Part shown: in pieces, positions 7,929 to 16,267 of the stretch | Layout: every line of letters starts with the position of its first letter | Position numbering within the stretch: position 1 is the first letter of the stretch | From: JAHEZL01 sp964406465 | GTDB lineage: Bacteria; Bacteroidota; Bacteroidia; Flavobacteriales_C; GCA-002722245 | DNA length: 37,966 nt | Direction of reading: 5' to 3' | NCBI GenBank assembly: GCA_964406465.1 | Contig: CAYORT010000028.1 | Coordinates: forward strand, 1-37,966 | Notes under the pieces: model-generated | Told to the model about the DNA's origin: nothing | Databases searched by the model: none | What the model saw: only the letters and a program-made list of their open reading frames with translations | Made by a program: the position numbers and the translations under genes

Positions 7929-8882
7929 GTGAAAGTAATTGAACATTTAAATAGGGCGAAAGGGACTTTATTCTCTTTTGAAATTCTTCCTCCTTTGCGT
8001 GGTAAAGGAATTCAGGGTATTTACGATGGTATTGATCCATTGATTGAATTCAATCCTTCTTTCATTAATGTGACCTATCACCGAGAGGAATATGTGTACA
8101 AAAAAAGAGAGAAGGGTTTTTTAGAGAAAGTGGCGGTGAAGAAAAGACCTGGTACCGTTGGTATTTGTGCTGCTATTCAATACAAGTATAAAGTTGACGC
8201 AGTACCGCATTTAATTTGTGGCGGATTTAGCAAGGAAGAGACTGAAAATGCCTTGATTGATTTGTATTTTTTAGGCATCGATAACGTGCTGGCCTTAAGA
8301 GGCGATGCGTTGAAAGCTGATGGCGTTTTTATACCAGATCCAAACGGGCATCCACACGCCGTTGACTTAGTGAAGCAAGTGGTGCAATTAAACAATGGCA
8401 AGTACTTAGAAGAAGATTTAAAAAATCCAATTGCTACTAATTTTTGTATTGGTGTGGCCGGTTATCCCGAGAAACATTTCGAGAGTCCGAACCCAACCAT
8501 GGATTTACAATATGTAAAAGATAAAGTAGATGCAGGAGCAGAATATATCGTTACTCAGTTGTTTTACGACAACCAAAAGTATTTCGAGTTTGTGGAGCGT
8601 TGCAGAGCTGCAGGTATTACTGTTCCTATTATTCCGGGCATTAAGCCGATTGCGAATTTGGGACACATTAAAATGTTACCGCGTACTTTCTTTATAGATT
8701 TTCCAGATGCATTGATGAAAGAATTATTGAAATGCACTACCGACGAAGAAGTGAAGAATCTTGGCGTAGAGTGGGGGATTCAGCAATGTAAAGAGTTGAA
8801 AGCAGCTGGAGTTCCAGCCTTGCATTTTTATACGATGGGGAAGAGCGAAGGGACTAAGAAGATTGTGAAGGAGGTGTTTTAA
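7929..8882 (+). CDS. metF: 5,10-methylenetetrahydrofolate reductase
   Basis: A 317-residue flavoprotein that reduces methylene-THF to methyl-THF for methionine synthesis. Motifs are 'FSFEILPPLRGKG' near the N-terminus, 'NVTYHREEY', the folate/FAD segment 'DNVLALRGD', and 'DAGAEYIVTQLFYD'. The reading frame is open back to 7680, but that part is antisense to lepA. The GTG at 7929 gives 'VKVIEHLNRAKGTLFSFEI', the usual Bacteroidota N-terminus, and lies just after a good promoter. The ATG at 7924 is out of frame. It is the only gene in its unit before the palindromic repeat at 8940. Confidence 0.95.
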   Translation: MKVIEHLNRAKGTLFSFEILPPLRGKGIQGIYDGIDPLIEFNPSFINVTYHREEYVYKKREKGFLEKVAVKKRPGTVGICAAIQYKYKVDAVPHLICGGFSKEETENALIDLYFLGIDNVLALRGDALKADGVFIPDPNGHPHAVDLVKQVVQLNNGKYLEEDLKNPIATNFCIGVAGYPEKHFESPNPTMDLQYVKDKVDAGAEYIVTQLFYDNQKYFEFVERCRAAGITVPIIPGIKPIANLGHIKMLPRTFFIDFPDALMKELLKCTTDEEVKNLGVEWGIQQCKELKAAGVPALHFYTMGKSEGTKKIVKEVF

Positions 8883-8939
8883 GGCATAGAAAAAGTTGAA
8901 AGGCAAAAGCCAGAAAAGACAATGAATTTAACTTAGTAC

Positions 8940-9032
8940 AATAGTTCCTTCGGGGTACCTCAGTATGACAATCACCCTTAACAAGCTGTGCTTACCCAGT
9001 GTGTCATCCTGAGGTGCTCCGAAGGAACTATT
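8940..9032. repeat. Interspersed palindromic repeat (31-bp arms)
   Basis: Arms at 8940-8970 and 9002-9032 are inverted copies at 28 of 31 positions by eye, separated by 31 bases. The arms contain AATAGTTCCTTCGG and, in the other orientation, TGTCATCCTGAGG. Sequences of the 'TGTCATCCTGAG...GAAGGA' kind are scattered in many bacterial genomes as mobile palindromes. It occupies the middle of the 177-base gap between metF and the hydrolase and could also fold as a terminator in the RNA. Confidence 0.8.
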
Positions 9033-9059
9033 GCCCTCAAGATCAAAAATATATGTAAC

Positions 9060-9842
9060 ATGTCAACAGCAATTTTTAAGAACATCAACATCAACTACAA
9101 AGTGCAAGGCACAGGAAAAACCAATGTAGTGTTGCTTCATGGTTTTTTAGAATCCTTAGAAATATGGAAGGAGTATAGTGCTGCTTTAGCAAAATCATTC
9201 ACAGTAATTTCCATTGATTTATTGGGACACGGTAAATCGGAATGTGTGAGCTACATGCACACCATGGAAGAAATGGCCGAAGCGGTAGATGCAGTGCTTA
9301 AAGCGGAAGGTATTAGAAAAGCGGTATTTGTTGGCCATTCATTAGGTGGTTATGTTACTTTGGCTTTTGCCGATAAATATCCCGATAAGATGAAAGGATT
9401 GTGCATGTTTAATTCAACTGCTGCGCCGGATAGTGAAGCCAGAAAAGAAGATAGGTTGCGTGCTATTGATGTAGTAAAATACAATCATGAGATATTCGTG
9501 AATATGTCTATTCCTAATCTTTTTGCCGATCAAGAAAAGTACATGAAACAAATAGAGAAAGTGCTTAAAATAGCCATTAAAACGCCCAAACAAGGTATTA
9601 TAGCAGCTATTAGCGGAATGCGTGAGCGAAAAAATAGAGAAATCATTTTGAAATTTGTGCCTTGTAAAACTTACTATATCATTGGTAAACACGATACCGT
9701 TGTTCCTTACGAAGTGGCTATAGAACAGGCGCTTTTGAATGATGAAGGCGCCTACTATTTATCGGAAGAAGGAAGTCATATGTGCTTTTATGAAGATGCA
9801 CAGGCTTTTGTGCATTTGAAGAAGTTTATTGCTTCCTGCTAA
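9060..9842 (+). CDS. Alpha/beta-fold hydrolase
   Basis: A 260-residue alpha/beta hydrolase. The oxyanion segment is 'VVLLHGFLES', the nucleophile elbow is 'VGHSLGGY' and the late histidine is in 'EEGSHMCFYED'. An acid is likely in 'IIGKHDTVVPYEVA'. There is no signal peptide, so it is probably cytosolic. The substrate cannot be read from the sequence; esterase or C-C hydrolase activities are both possible. The frame opens at 8988 inside the palindromic repeat, but ATG 9060 ('MSTAIFKNINI') gives the standard N-terminal strand. The stop overlaps the thiL stop by four bases in a tail-to-tail arrangement. Confidence 0.9.
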   Translation: MSTAIFKNININYKVQGTGKTNVVLLHGFLESLEIWKEYSAALAKSFTVISIDLLGHGKSECVSYMHTMEEMAEAVDAVLKAEGIRKAVFVGHSLGGYVTLAFADKYPDKMKGLCMFNSTAAPDSEARKEDRLRAIDVVKYNHEIFVNMSIPNLFADQEKYMKQIEKVLKIAIKTPKQGIIAAISGMRERKNREIILKFVPCKTYYIIGKHDTVVPYEVAIEQALLNDEGAYYLSEEGSHMCFYEDAQAFVHLKKFIASC

Positions 9843-10891
9843 TCTTTATTACCCAAAAAAGCATTCCATCCTTGAGCCTTTAGCTCATGTTTAGAACCAT
9901 CTTTAGCTACTAAATAATAACCATTGTCTTTAGGAGTAAAATGTCCGATTACCGTTACCAACGGATTGTTTTTCAACTTGTCATAATCGGCAAGAGGAAC
10001 TGCGAAAAGAAGTTCGTAATCTTCGCCACCGCTTAAGGCAGCAACAGTTGGGTCAATACCAAATTCCATCGCACGCTCAAAGGTTTGAGGGTCTATTGGA
10101 ATTTTCTCTTCGTATAATTCGATACCAAGCTTAGATTGGGTGCAAAGGTGGAAGATTTCTGAAGCTAAACCATCGGAAACATCAATCATTGCAGTAGGTT
10201 TAATCTTTAAATCTTTAAGCATTCTATACACATCGGCGCGAGGCTCGGGTTTTAGTTGACGTTCTAAAATGTAGTCGTTGCCTTCTAGTTCAGGTTGTAC
10301 TTGCGGACTCTCAATAAAGATTTGTTTCTCTCTTTCTAGGATTTGTAAGCCCATATATGCACCACCTAAATCTCCACTAACTACCAATAAATTGGTTGCT
10401 TGGGCTCCATCGCGGTAAGTAATTTCATTGTCGTTGGCAACGCCAATAGCGGTAATGCTAATTACTAAGCCACTTCTTGAGGAAGTAGTGTCGCCGCCTA
10501 CCAAATCAACTTTATAATTTTTGCACGCCAATAAAATACCTACATATAATTCTTCTACAGCCTCAGTAGAGAAACGATTGGAAAGAGCAATAGAAACCGT
10601 GATTTGTTTAGGTTCGGCATTCATAGCGTATATGTCGCTAAGGTTTACTGCCACCGCTTTATAGCCAAGGTGCTTTAGCGGTACATAAGATAAATCGAAA
10701 TGAACTCCTTCCACCAACATATCGGTAGAAACTACGGTTCTTTTGCCTTCGCTATCGATAATAGCTGCGTCGTCACCAATCCCTTTTAGTGAAGATGTGT
10801 TTTCTAAAACAACATTTTTCTTAATCAAGTCTATGAGTCCGAATTCACCTAATTCAGAAAGCTCAGTGCGGTTATCTTTATTTTCAAACAT
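9839..10891 (-). CDS. thiL: Thiamine-monophosphate kinase
   Basis: A 350-residue ATP-dependent kinase making thiamine diphosphate from thiamine monophosphate. The family start 'ELGEFGLIDLIKK' is followed by 'GIGDDAAII' (Mg/ATP-binding aspartates), 'STDMLVEGVHFD', 'VGGDTTSSRSG' and 'AMIDVSDGLASE'; 'ALSGGEDYELLF' is in the C-terminal half. ATG 10891 ('MFENKDNRTEL') is chosen over the upstream 10942, because that extension overlaps the end of the adjacent glycosyltransferase and is not seen in the family. It is the last housekeeping gene before the surface-glycan region. Confidence 0.95.
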   Translation of the reverse strand: MFENKDNRTELSELGEFGLIDLIKKNVVLENTSSLKGIGDDAAIIDSEGKRTVVSTDMLVEGVHFDLSYVPLKHLGYKAVAVNLSDIYAMNAEPKQITVSIALSNRFSTEAVEELYVGILLACKNYKVDLVGGDTTSSRSGLVISITAIGVANDNEITYRDGAQATNLLVVSGDLGGAYMGLQILEREKQIFIESPQVQPELEGNDYILERQLKPEPRADVYRMLKDLKIKPTAMIDVSDGLASEIFHLCTQSKLGIELYEEKIPIDPQTFERAMEFGIDPTVAALSGGEDYELLFAVPLADYDKLKNNPLVTVIGHFTPKDNGYYLVAKDGSKHELKAQGWNAFLGNKD

Positions 10892-10902
10892 GTTGCTAAA
10901 AT

Positions 10903-11772
10903 TTAATTTAATGAGGATAAAATTTGAAGGGTTTTGCGCCATCTCATTTTTAAAAGCTTAGGGAAAAGAAGCTTAATAATAATATGAGAAACTTTTTGTA
11001 AACCAATTTTTTCGCAGAAAACAAGAAGTGCATTGATGCGATCTTTCTTTTTCAACAAGAAGTTCAGGATACTTAAATTTTCTTGTTGATTATAGAAAGA
11101 GTAAATATTTTGAATTTCTTTTATTCTTTTATCATCTCCACTTCCTGATTTATGATTTTCGTGTAAACGATAGGCTGATAAATATTTTGTGGTGAAAACG
11201 GAATCAATTCCTTTTTCTTTTGCTCTAATAAACCATTCCCAATCAAAACAGAAATGATATTCTTCATTTAGAGGGCCATTTAAATCCCAAGCTTTTTTTG
11301 TCCAAAAAGTTGAAGGTTGAATATAGAAGTCGTAATCTCTGATATCAAAGTTTCTGCTAGCATATTCAACATTTGAACCGTATGCTAAAGATGCATTTTC
11401 TTTAAAGTGAAAACAATTCCCTGCAAATATTTCTGCCTTGCTAATATCTACTTTTGAAGCAATGTAATGTAGAGTTCCCGGCATAAAATAATCATCTGAA
11501 TTTAACCAACAAATTATGTCACCTGTGGCTTTTTGAAACCCTGAGTTTATCGCGTCGGCTTGTCCTTTGTCTTTACTGCTTTTCCAAAATGTAATTTGGT
11601 TTTCATATTTTTTTATTACGTCAACAGTATTATCAGAGCTTCCACCATCCATTATTATATATTCTAAATTAGGATAGTTTTGGCCAATGACAGATAAAAT
11701 TGTTTCTTCAATAAATTGACCTTGGTTAAAGCTAGGGGTAATGACTGATATTTTGGGTAAAGTACTTTGCAT
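10903..11772 (-). CDS. Family 2 glycosyltransferase
   Basis: A 289-residue GT-A fold transferase. 'ISVITPSFNQGQFIEETILS' opens the nucleotide-sugar domain. 'YIIMDGGSSDNT', 'KDKGQADAINSGF' and the metal-binding 'WLNSDDYF' follow in GT2 order. The C-terminal 80 residues are basic and may associate with the membrane. The donor and acceptor are unknown. ATG 11772 overlaps the upstream gene's TAA by one base (TAATG), which points to translational coupling; the TTG at 11793 is less likely. It is likely to add a sugar to the same glycan that receives the ulosonic acids made nearby. Confidence 0.9.
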   Translation of the reverse strand: MQSTLPKISVITPSFNQGQFIEETILSVIGQNYPNLEYIIMDGGSSDNTVDVIKKYENQITFWKSSKDKGQADAINSGFQKATGDIICWLNSDDYFMPGTLHYIASKVDISKAEIFAGNCFHFKENASLAYGSNVEYASRNFDIRDYDFYIQPSTFWTKKAWDLNGPLNEEYHFCFDWEWFIRAKEKGIDSVFTTKYLSAYRLHENHKSGSGDDKRIKEIQNIYSFYNQQENLSILNFLLKKKDRINALLVFCEKIGLQKVSHIIIKLLFPKLLKMRWRKTLQILSSLN

Positions 11773-12713
11773 TATTTCATTTTTACTGTCCAAATATTTT
11801 TTCCTGTTTCAATAAATTCATAATTGTTCATTCCCCATGAATTTTCATTTTGATAGGGGATATTTATTCCGTCATGTAATTGTTTGATTCGTTCATTGCT
11901 GCCATGTGTAGCATTTGCACCGTTGATTAGAGATTCTGGGTGATCTAGGTGGTAATGATGCCCCAAGGCAATTGGTTTTAAACCAAGATGCAAGAGCATT
12001 TTTAATCCATTGGAGTCGACACCGTTTCTTACATCAACAAGTCTTTCGTCATAACCGGTCATGTTATACCAGTTATCGCGATGCGTTAAAATAAAATTAC
12101 CAACTACGCTTTCTAATGTGAAGGGAGCGGCTGCGCTGGCTAAAATAATTGATTTGTCATTCAAGTATTCTTCAGTAATTGACCTTCCGTCCCATTTAAT
12201 ATTTGTGTAATGGGTGCCATATATATTTCTCTTACTAAGCGCGTCAATTTTTACGTCGGGACCAATTAATACATCCGCATTGATGAGCATAATGTATTCG
12301 CCGGTGGCGTTTCTAATTCCCACATTTTTGGCAAAGTATTCTAAAATGGGAAACTTTACAGAACCTGCAATTTCTTTATGAACTTCATTGGGTACAATAA
12401 AAAATTTAGCATTTGGATATCTTTCTGCCATCCATAAGGTGTCACTGGCTTTATCTTCGAGCGGATTCCACTCAATGTAAATTAATTCTGAGTTTGGAAA
12501 ACGAGATAGATTCCAGTCGATGGTGGTCTTTAGCCTAGCAGAAAAATCACCTCCGTAATTGTCGTTTCTACCCACCACTACGATAGAAATTGACTTCGCT
12601 TTTTCTTTAGGTGAAGAATCAAAGAATTTTTTAAGTTGCCAACGCTTTTTATTCAGGCTGTGCTTTAAAACTCTCATTCGCCATTCTATGGCATTATTTA
12701 TTTTTTGAAACAT
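11772..12713 (-). CDS. GT2-like glycosyltransferase
   Basis: A 313-residue protein. After about 40 basic N-terminal residues comes 'ISIVVVGRNDNYGGDFSARL', a GT-A-type opening strand and loop. 'NVGIRNATGEYIMLINADV' supplies the DxD-like metal site (N-A-D). 'YDERLVDVRNGVDSNGLKM' is compatible with the acceptor side of GT2-like enzymes. It is more divergent than its neighbour and the donor is not predictable. It overlaps the next gene by one base and starts 80 bases after the 509-residue protein, so all three reverse-strand genes may form one unit. Confidence 0.75.
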   Translation of the reverse strand: MFQKINNAIEWRMRVLKHSLNKKRWQLKKFFDSSPKEKAKSISIVVVGRNDNYGGDFSARLKTTIDWNLSRFPNSELIYIEWNPLEDKASDTLWMAERYPNAKFFIVPNEVHKEIAGSVKFPILEYFAKNVGIRNATGEYIMLINADVLIGPDVKIDALSKRNIYGTHYTNIKWDGRSITEEYLNDKSIILASAAAPFTLESVVGNFILTHRDNWYNMTGYDERLVDVRNGVDSNGLKMLLHLGLKPIALGHHYHLDHPESLINGANATHGSNERIKQLHDGINIPYQNENSWGMNNYEFIETGKNIWTVKMK

Positions 12714-12792
12714 GCTAAGGTGATTGAAGGTGCAAGGATACTCAATAATTTAAAACTATGCAATCTAAGGTGGGTGAGCTTCCCCGCTAAAA

Positions 12793-14322
12793 CTACTGTA
12801 TGTTTTTTAGAAAAGCTTCGAAATTATTGGCTTTACCTTCTTTTATTTCATTAATGGTTGATCGGGGAGTTGTTATGATGTTGAATATTTCCGATTCGTT
12901 TGTGCTGAAGATTACCAGTGAACTGTTTTGATAAAAATCGTGAAAAACTTCCTTGCCTGAATCACAAACTACAATTGAAGGTAAGTTGATTTGATAAGCT
13001 TCGCAAACTACTGATGAAATAGAGGTAAGGTGATAATCCATTTCCCATAAAAGCGAATACAATGGTGCTTCGGTGCTTAAGGTAATTTCAAAATTTTCAC
13101 AAGACATTTCCTTCATTTGCCTTTTAAATTCAATAATGTAAGGTGCGTTGGTTGATTTTGGGTGATTTCTTATAAACCAAAAACAAGTGTCCTTTGTTTG
13201 TTGAATTAATTTGGGCAATTTTTCATCTACCAAATCACTAATGGTATAAAGTACTTTAATTTTATTTTTTTGTTTAAAGAGTGGCTGTAATTGAATGAAA
13301 GCGTCATTTACAAAAGAATCGGATCTTGTTTTCCAAAAAGTTAATGCATTTAAACCGTATTGATAAGCTTTATGGTTGTTTGTTTTTAATGCCCATTTAT
13401 TTATCAAATCTGCTTGTTTGTCATCCCAAGAGAAAAAATAATTGGGAATTATCTCGTACCCCCCCATTGGCATTTTTCCTGCATATGAGTATATCGTTTG
13501 AGAATATACACCATGTTGCATTTCAATACTTTTTATACCTAGTTCATAACAAGCTAATGTTGATGCAAAAGATTCGTGATTGAAATAGGATGGGCAGATT
13601 ACATACGAAGGTTCTAGTTGTTGGTATAACTTTTTAAGTTCATCTTTCAAAAATAATATCCAATCGGCTTGCTCACATATATATTGAGGGTTGAATACCG
13701 GACTAATTTTCGAATCGATTAGAAATTTCTCAAAATGAGTGAATAGGTCTTCCTTTTTTTTGTCGTTGTCTATTCCAAATAAGTTTAAAATTCGATGCTT
13801 AACTTTTTCTTTTTTCACCAGCATATCTGCCTTTTTTTTCAAAATATTTACATCGTGAGCTACGCTTAATGTGGGAGAATTTGGTGTGGTGGTGAAACTA
13901 AATTCAAGTACACAGAAATCATTAGTGTTTTTCACTGTTGAGAAAAAAGTATCTACTTGAGAATCGTAATAATAATCTTTTATTTTTCTATTTCTAAAAG
14001 TTGAAAAAGTGATGAAAATCTTGTTTGCTTTTGTGGGGATACTGTTGCGTATTTCGAAAACTTTAAGATCTTTTTTGTATTCTTTTTTTGCCGATTTATA
14101 GTTTTTAAAAGCCAAAATAATGTCCCCAAGTTTTTGTTTCCAAGATTTCTTCTCGTAAGGAGTTTTTAATGCTCCGCTGAAGTTAAGCATCATCTGAAAG
14201 TAAAAATCGGCTTTGATGAGCGGCCAAATTTTAATGCCCTTGTACATTAGTTCTTGCACGGGGAAATTATTTTCAACCGAACTAATATTATCTACAATGT
14301 TTTGATGCGAGTATTGATACAT
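12793..14322 (-). CDS. GT-B-like protein, candidate ulosonic acid transferase
   Basis: A 509-residue cytosolic-looking protein with no close named match that I recognise. It is homologous along its length to the 486-residue protein at 33164-34624. Shared blocks are an N-terminal 'KGIKIWPLIK', a central 'LGIKSIEMQHGVYSQ', 'PNYFFSWDD', 'FWFIRNHPKS' and 'IVVCDSGKEVF'. A His-Pro motif followed by a serine-rich motif (here H-P, then S-I-S-S) is known from several bacterial sialyltransferase families with a GT-B fold. The gene is divergent from the formyltransferase-PseG operon. From motif and context I infer a transferase for a CMP-ulosonic acid; a capsule-type transferase of another kind is possible. 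Confidence 0.5.
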   Translation of the reverse strand: MYQYSHQNIVDNISSVENNFPVQELMYKGIKIWPLIKADFYFQMMLNFSGALKTPYEKKSWKQKLGDIILAFKNYKSAKKEYKKDLKVFEIRNSIPTKANKIFITFSTFRNRKIKDYYYDSQVDTFFSTVKNTNDFCVLEFSFTTTPNSPTLSVAHDVNILKKKADMLVKKEKVKHRILNLFGIDNDKKKEDLFTHFEKFLIDSKISPVFNPQYICEQADWILFLKDELKKLYQQLEPSYVICPSYFNHESFASTLACYELGIKSIEMQHGVYSQTIYSYAGKMPMGGYEIIPNYFFSWDDKQADLINKWALKTNNHKAYQYGLNALTFWKTRSDSFVNDAFIQLQPLFKQKNKIKVLYTISDLVDEKLPKLIQQTKDTCFWFIRNHPKSTNAPYIIEFKRQMKEMSCENFEITLSTEAPLYSLLWEMDYHLTSISSVVCEAYQINLPSIVVCDSGKEVFHDFYQNSSLVIFSTNESEIFNIITTPRSTINEIKEGKANNFEAFLKNIQ

Positions 14323-14354
14323 AACGGGGCAATAGAACTGTGAAAGTAGTGTTT

Positions 14355-14385
14355 TTTGGCAATATAAACAGACTTTCTACTTTTT
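14355..14385 (+). promoter_or_regulatory. Probable promoter of formyltransferase-pseG operon
   Basis: TTTG at 14355-14358, a 19-base spacer, then TACTTTTT at 14378-14385, which differs from TAnnTTTG only in the last base. The transcript would start near 14392, at the edge of a perfect 12-bp palindrome TTGCAATTGCAA. It lies in the 103-base divergent gap between the GT-B-like gene and the formyltransferase. Confidence 0.45.
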
Positions 14386-14393
14386 CTAAGCCG

Positions 14394-14405
14394 TTGCAAT
14401 TGCAA
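14394..14405. promoter_or_regulatory. 12-bp perfect palindrome, possible operator
   Basis: TTGCAATTGCAA is symmetric and sits just after the predicted promoter, at the expected transcription start of the forward operon and upstream of the reverse gene. The position would suit a repressor site for either operon. A 12-bp palindrome can arise by chance in AT-rich DNA, so this is tentative. Confidence 0.3.
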
Positions 14406-14428
14406 GACTTATTAGTTAAATTCGCTTG

Positions 14429-15103
14429 GTGAAAATAGTGATTGCAAATATAAATCAGGCGTATCAAAATTTAGAAAGTTTTCTTGCAAAAAAATTTGTA
14501 TCAAATGTTTTTTTCATAAAAACGAAGGAGGGCTTGAGTGAGAGTGTGCTACAAGCAATTGAACCCGACTTCATATTTTTTCCGCATTGGTCTTATATCA
14601 TTCCAGCATCTATTTATTCAAAATACAACTGTGTTGTTTTTCATATGACTGATTTACCGTATGGTAGAGGAGGGAGTCCGCTACAAAACCTTATTGTTCG
14701 CCAGCATAGCAGCACTATGTTGTCGGCATTGAAAGTGGCAGAAGGTATTGATACAGGCGATATTTATTTGAAAAAGGAATTAGATTTGGGCGGAACAGCT
14801 GCAGATATTTTTCAAAGAGCTGGTGAGTTGATGAAAGAGATGATTGTAGAAATTGTAGAAAAGAATATTCAACCCACACCACAAGAAGGAAAAGTAGTGA
14901 TTTTTAAGCGTAGAAAACCCGAAGATGGCAATATTGAAAATTTACAGAGCGCTCAAGAAATTTACGATTTCATTAGGATGCTCGATGCCGACCATTATCC
15001 AAAAGCATTTTTAGAGACCAAATATTTTAGATTTGAATTTACTAAAGCCTCATTAGAATCAACCGATAATTTAAGTGCTCATGTTAGAATCATTAAGAAA
15101 TAA
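14429..15103 (+). CDS. Formyltransferase family protein
   Basis: A protein of about 224 residues with the formyl-THF-dependent transferase pattern. 'VVFHMTDLPYGRGGSPLQNL' has the catalytic His and the D-L-P-x-G-R-G loop, and 'EGIDTGDIYLKKEL' has the catalytic Asp. The Asn that usually stands two residues before the His in N-x-H-x-S-L-L-P is Val here. The start is GTG 14429 or TTG 14426; neither has a clear ribosome site. Sugar N-formyltransferases of this type act on free amino groups of nucleotide sugars or ulosonic acids. The next gene encodes a PIG-L deacetylase overlapping by 23 bases, so the pair may exchange an N-acetyl for an N-formyl group. The exact substrate is an inference. Confidence 0.75.
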   Translation: MKIVIANINQAYQNLESFLAKKFVSNVFFIKTKEGLSESVLQAIEPDFIFFPHWSYIIPASIYSKYNCVVFHMTDLPYGRGGSPLQNLIVRQHSSTMLSALKVAEGIDTGDIYLKKELDLGGTAADIFQRAGELMKEMIVEIVEKNIQPTPQEGKVVIFKRRKPEDGNIENLQSAQEIYDFIRMLDADHYPKAFLETKYFRFEFTKASLESTDNLSAHVRIIKK

Positions 15104-15791
15104 AAAAATATTAGTAGTTGTTGCTCATCCCGATGATGAAGTATTGGGACTTGGAGCAACAGTTCACAAATTAACCAGCACTTACAACTGCCAAGTACGT
15201 GCAGTTATTTTGGGTGAAGGCATCACGTCTCGTTCCGACCAGCGCGATACTGAAAAATGGAGTAAGCAACTAGAAAAACATAGAAGTAATATACAGTCGT
15301 CTATCGAAGCAGTGGGCTACTCATCGGTAGGTATTTACGATTTTCCCGATAACCGTTTTGATGATGTAAATGTTTTGGATTTAGTGAAGGTGATTGAAAA
15401 GGAAAAATCAGAATTTAAGCCAGACGCTATTTTTACACATCATGGTGGAGACACCAATGTTGATCATCAACTTACTTTTCAGGCAGTAATTACTTCATGC
15501 CGACCAATGGAGCACGAAGGCGTAAAGACAATTGTTACTTTTGAAACTCCTTCCTCTACCGAGTGGCAAGCTTTCAATCATCCGCTTCCATTTATTCCCA
15601 ACATGCACGTGGTGGTGAGCAAAGAAAATGTTGAAGCTAAAGTAAAAGCAATGGAGTCGTACGAATTTGAGAAACGTGCTTTTCCTCACCCACGCTCGCC
15701 AGAAGCACTTTTTATTTTATCGCAAAAAAGAGGTGTTGAGGTGGGGGCTCACTATGCTGAAGCATTTATGGTTATTAGAAGTATAAACTAA
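15081..15791 (+). CDS. PIG-L family deacetylase
   Basis: A 236-residue zinc-dependent LmbE/PIG-L-type amidase that removes N-acetyl groups from amino sugars. 'VVAHPDDEVLG' at residues 14-24 gives the zinc ligands of the A/P-H-P-D-D-E motif, and 'THHGGDTNVDHQ' gives the further conserved His residues. The ATG at 15081 gives the standard N-terminus; a GTG at 15075 is also in frame. It overlaps the formyltransferase end and is followed three bases later by the acetyltransferase. This suggests coordinated tailoring of the amino groups of the sugar. It could act on an intermediate or on the finished ulosonic acid. Confidence 0.88.
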   Translation: MLESLRNKKILVVVAHPDDEVLGLGATVHKLTSTYNCQVRAVILGEGITSRSDQRDTEKWSKQLEKHRSNIQSSIEAVGYSSVGIYDFPDNRFDDVNVLDLVKVIEKEKSEFKPDAIFTHHGGDTNVDHQLTFQAVITSCRPMEHEGVKTIVTFETPSSTEWQAFNHPLPFIPNMHVVVSKENVEAKVKAMESYEFEKRAFPHPRSPEALFILSQKRGVEVGAHYAEAFMVIRSIN

Positions 15792-15794
15792 TTG

Positions 15795-16256
15795 ATGATG
15801 AGTCTTTCATACAGAGAGGCAAACCTTGCCGATGAAGATTTGTACTTGATTTGGGCCAATGATGATGAGGTGCGTAGCAATGCTTTCAATACACAAAAAA
15901 TTAAAAGTGAAGACCATCATCGTTGGTTTGGCAAAAAGCTTCAAGATGGTGATGCTTTGATGTTGGTTTTTAGTGATCAGAATAATATCCCAGTCGGACA
16001 GGTAAGAATTGATAAAGGTGATTATTGGCAAGTAGATGTGAGTATCGATAAAAACCATAGAGGTAAAGGTTTTGGGGTACAGATGCTCAGGTTGAGTTTG
16101 ATTGAGTTTTCTAAAAAATTTGGAAAAAATAATGCGATTTATTCGTTGATAAAAAAGCAAAATATTGCATCGGTACGAATCTTTGAAGAAGCTGGATTTG
16201 TAATAGATGCAAGTGAAGAGAATAAAGATTTTTATAAATATATTTTTGTGTCATAA
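15795..16256 (+). CDS. pseH: PseH-like N-acetyltransferase (GNAT)
   Basis: A 153-residue GNAT enzyme. The acetyl-CoA pyrophosphate loop is 'DKNHRGKGFGVQM', and 'QNIASVRIFEEAGF' is the C-terminal GNAT strand and helix. The N-terminal 'LIWANDDEVRSNAFNT...HHRWF' is the pattern of PseH, which acetylates the C4 amine formed by PseC on the pseudaminic route. Placement directly before PseI and PseG supports this. ATG codons at 15795 and 15798 both fit; the TTG at 15792 is less likely. Another small-molecule substrate cannot be excluded by sequence alone. Confidence 0.8.
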   Translation: MMSLSYREANLADEDLYLIWANDDEVRSNAFNTQKIKSEDHHRWFGKKLQDGDALMLVFSDQNNIPVGQVRIDKGDYWQVDVSIDKNHRGKGFGVQMLRLSLIEFSKKFGKNNAIYSLIKKQNIASVRIFEEAGFVIDASEENKDFYKYIFVS

Positions 16257-16267
16257 AAGTTTAGCAA

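Noticed and set aside
8988..9059. N-terminal extension of the alpha/beta hydrolase
   Set aside because: The added 24 residues are encoded by the arm of an interspersed palindrome; ATG 9060 gives the normal family start.
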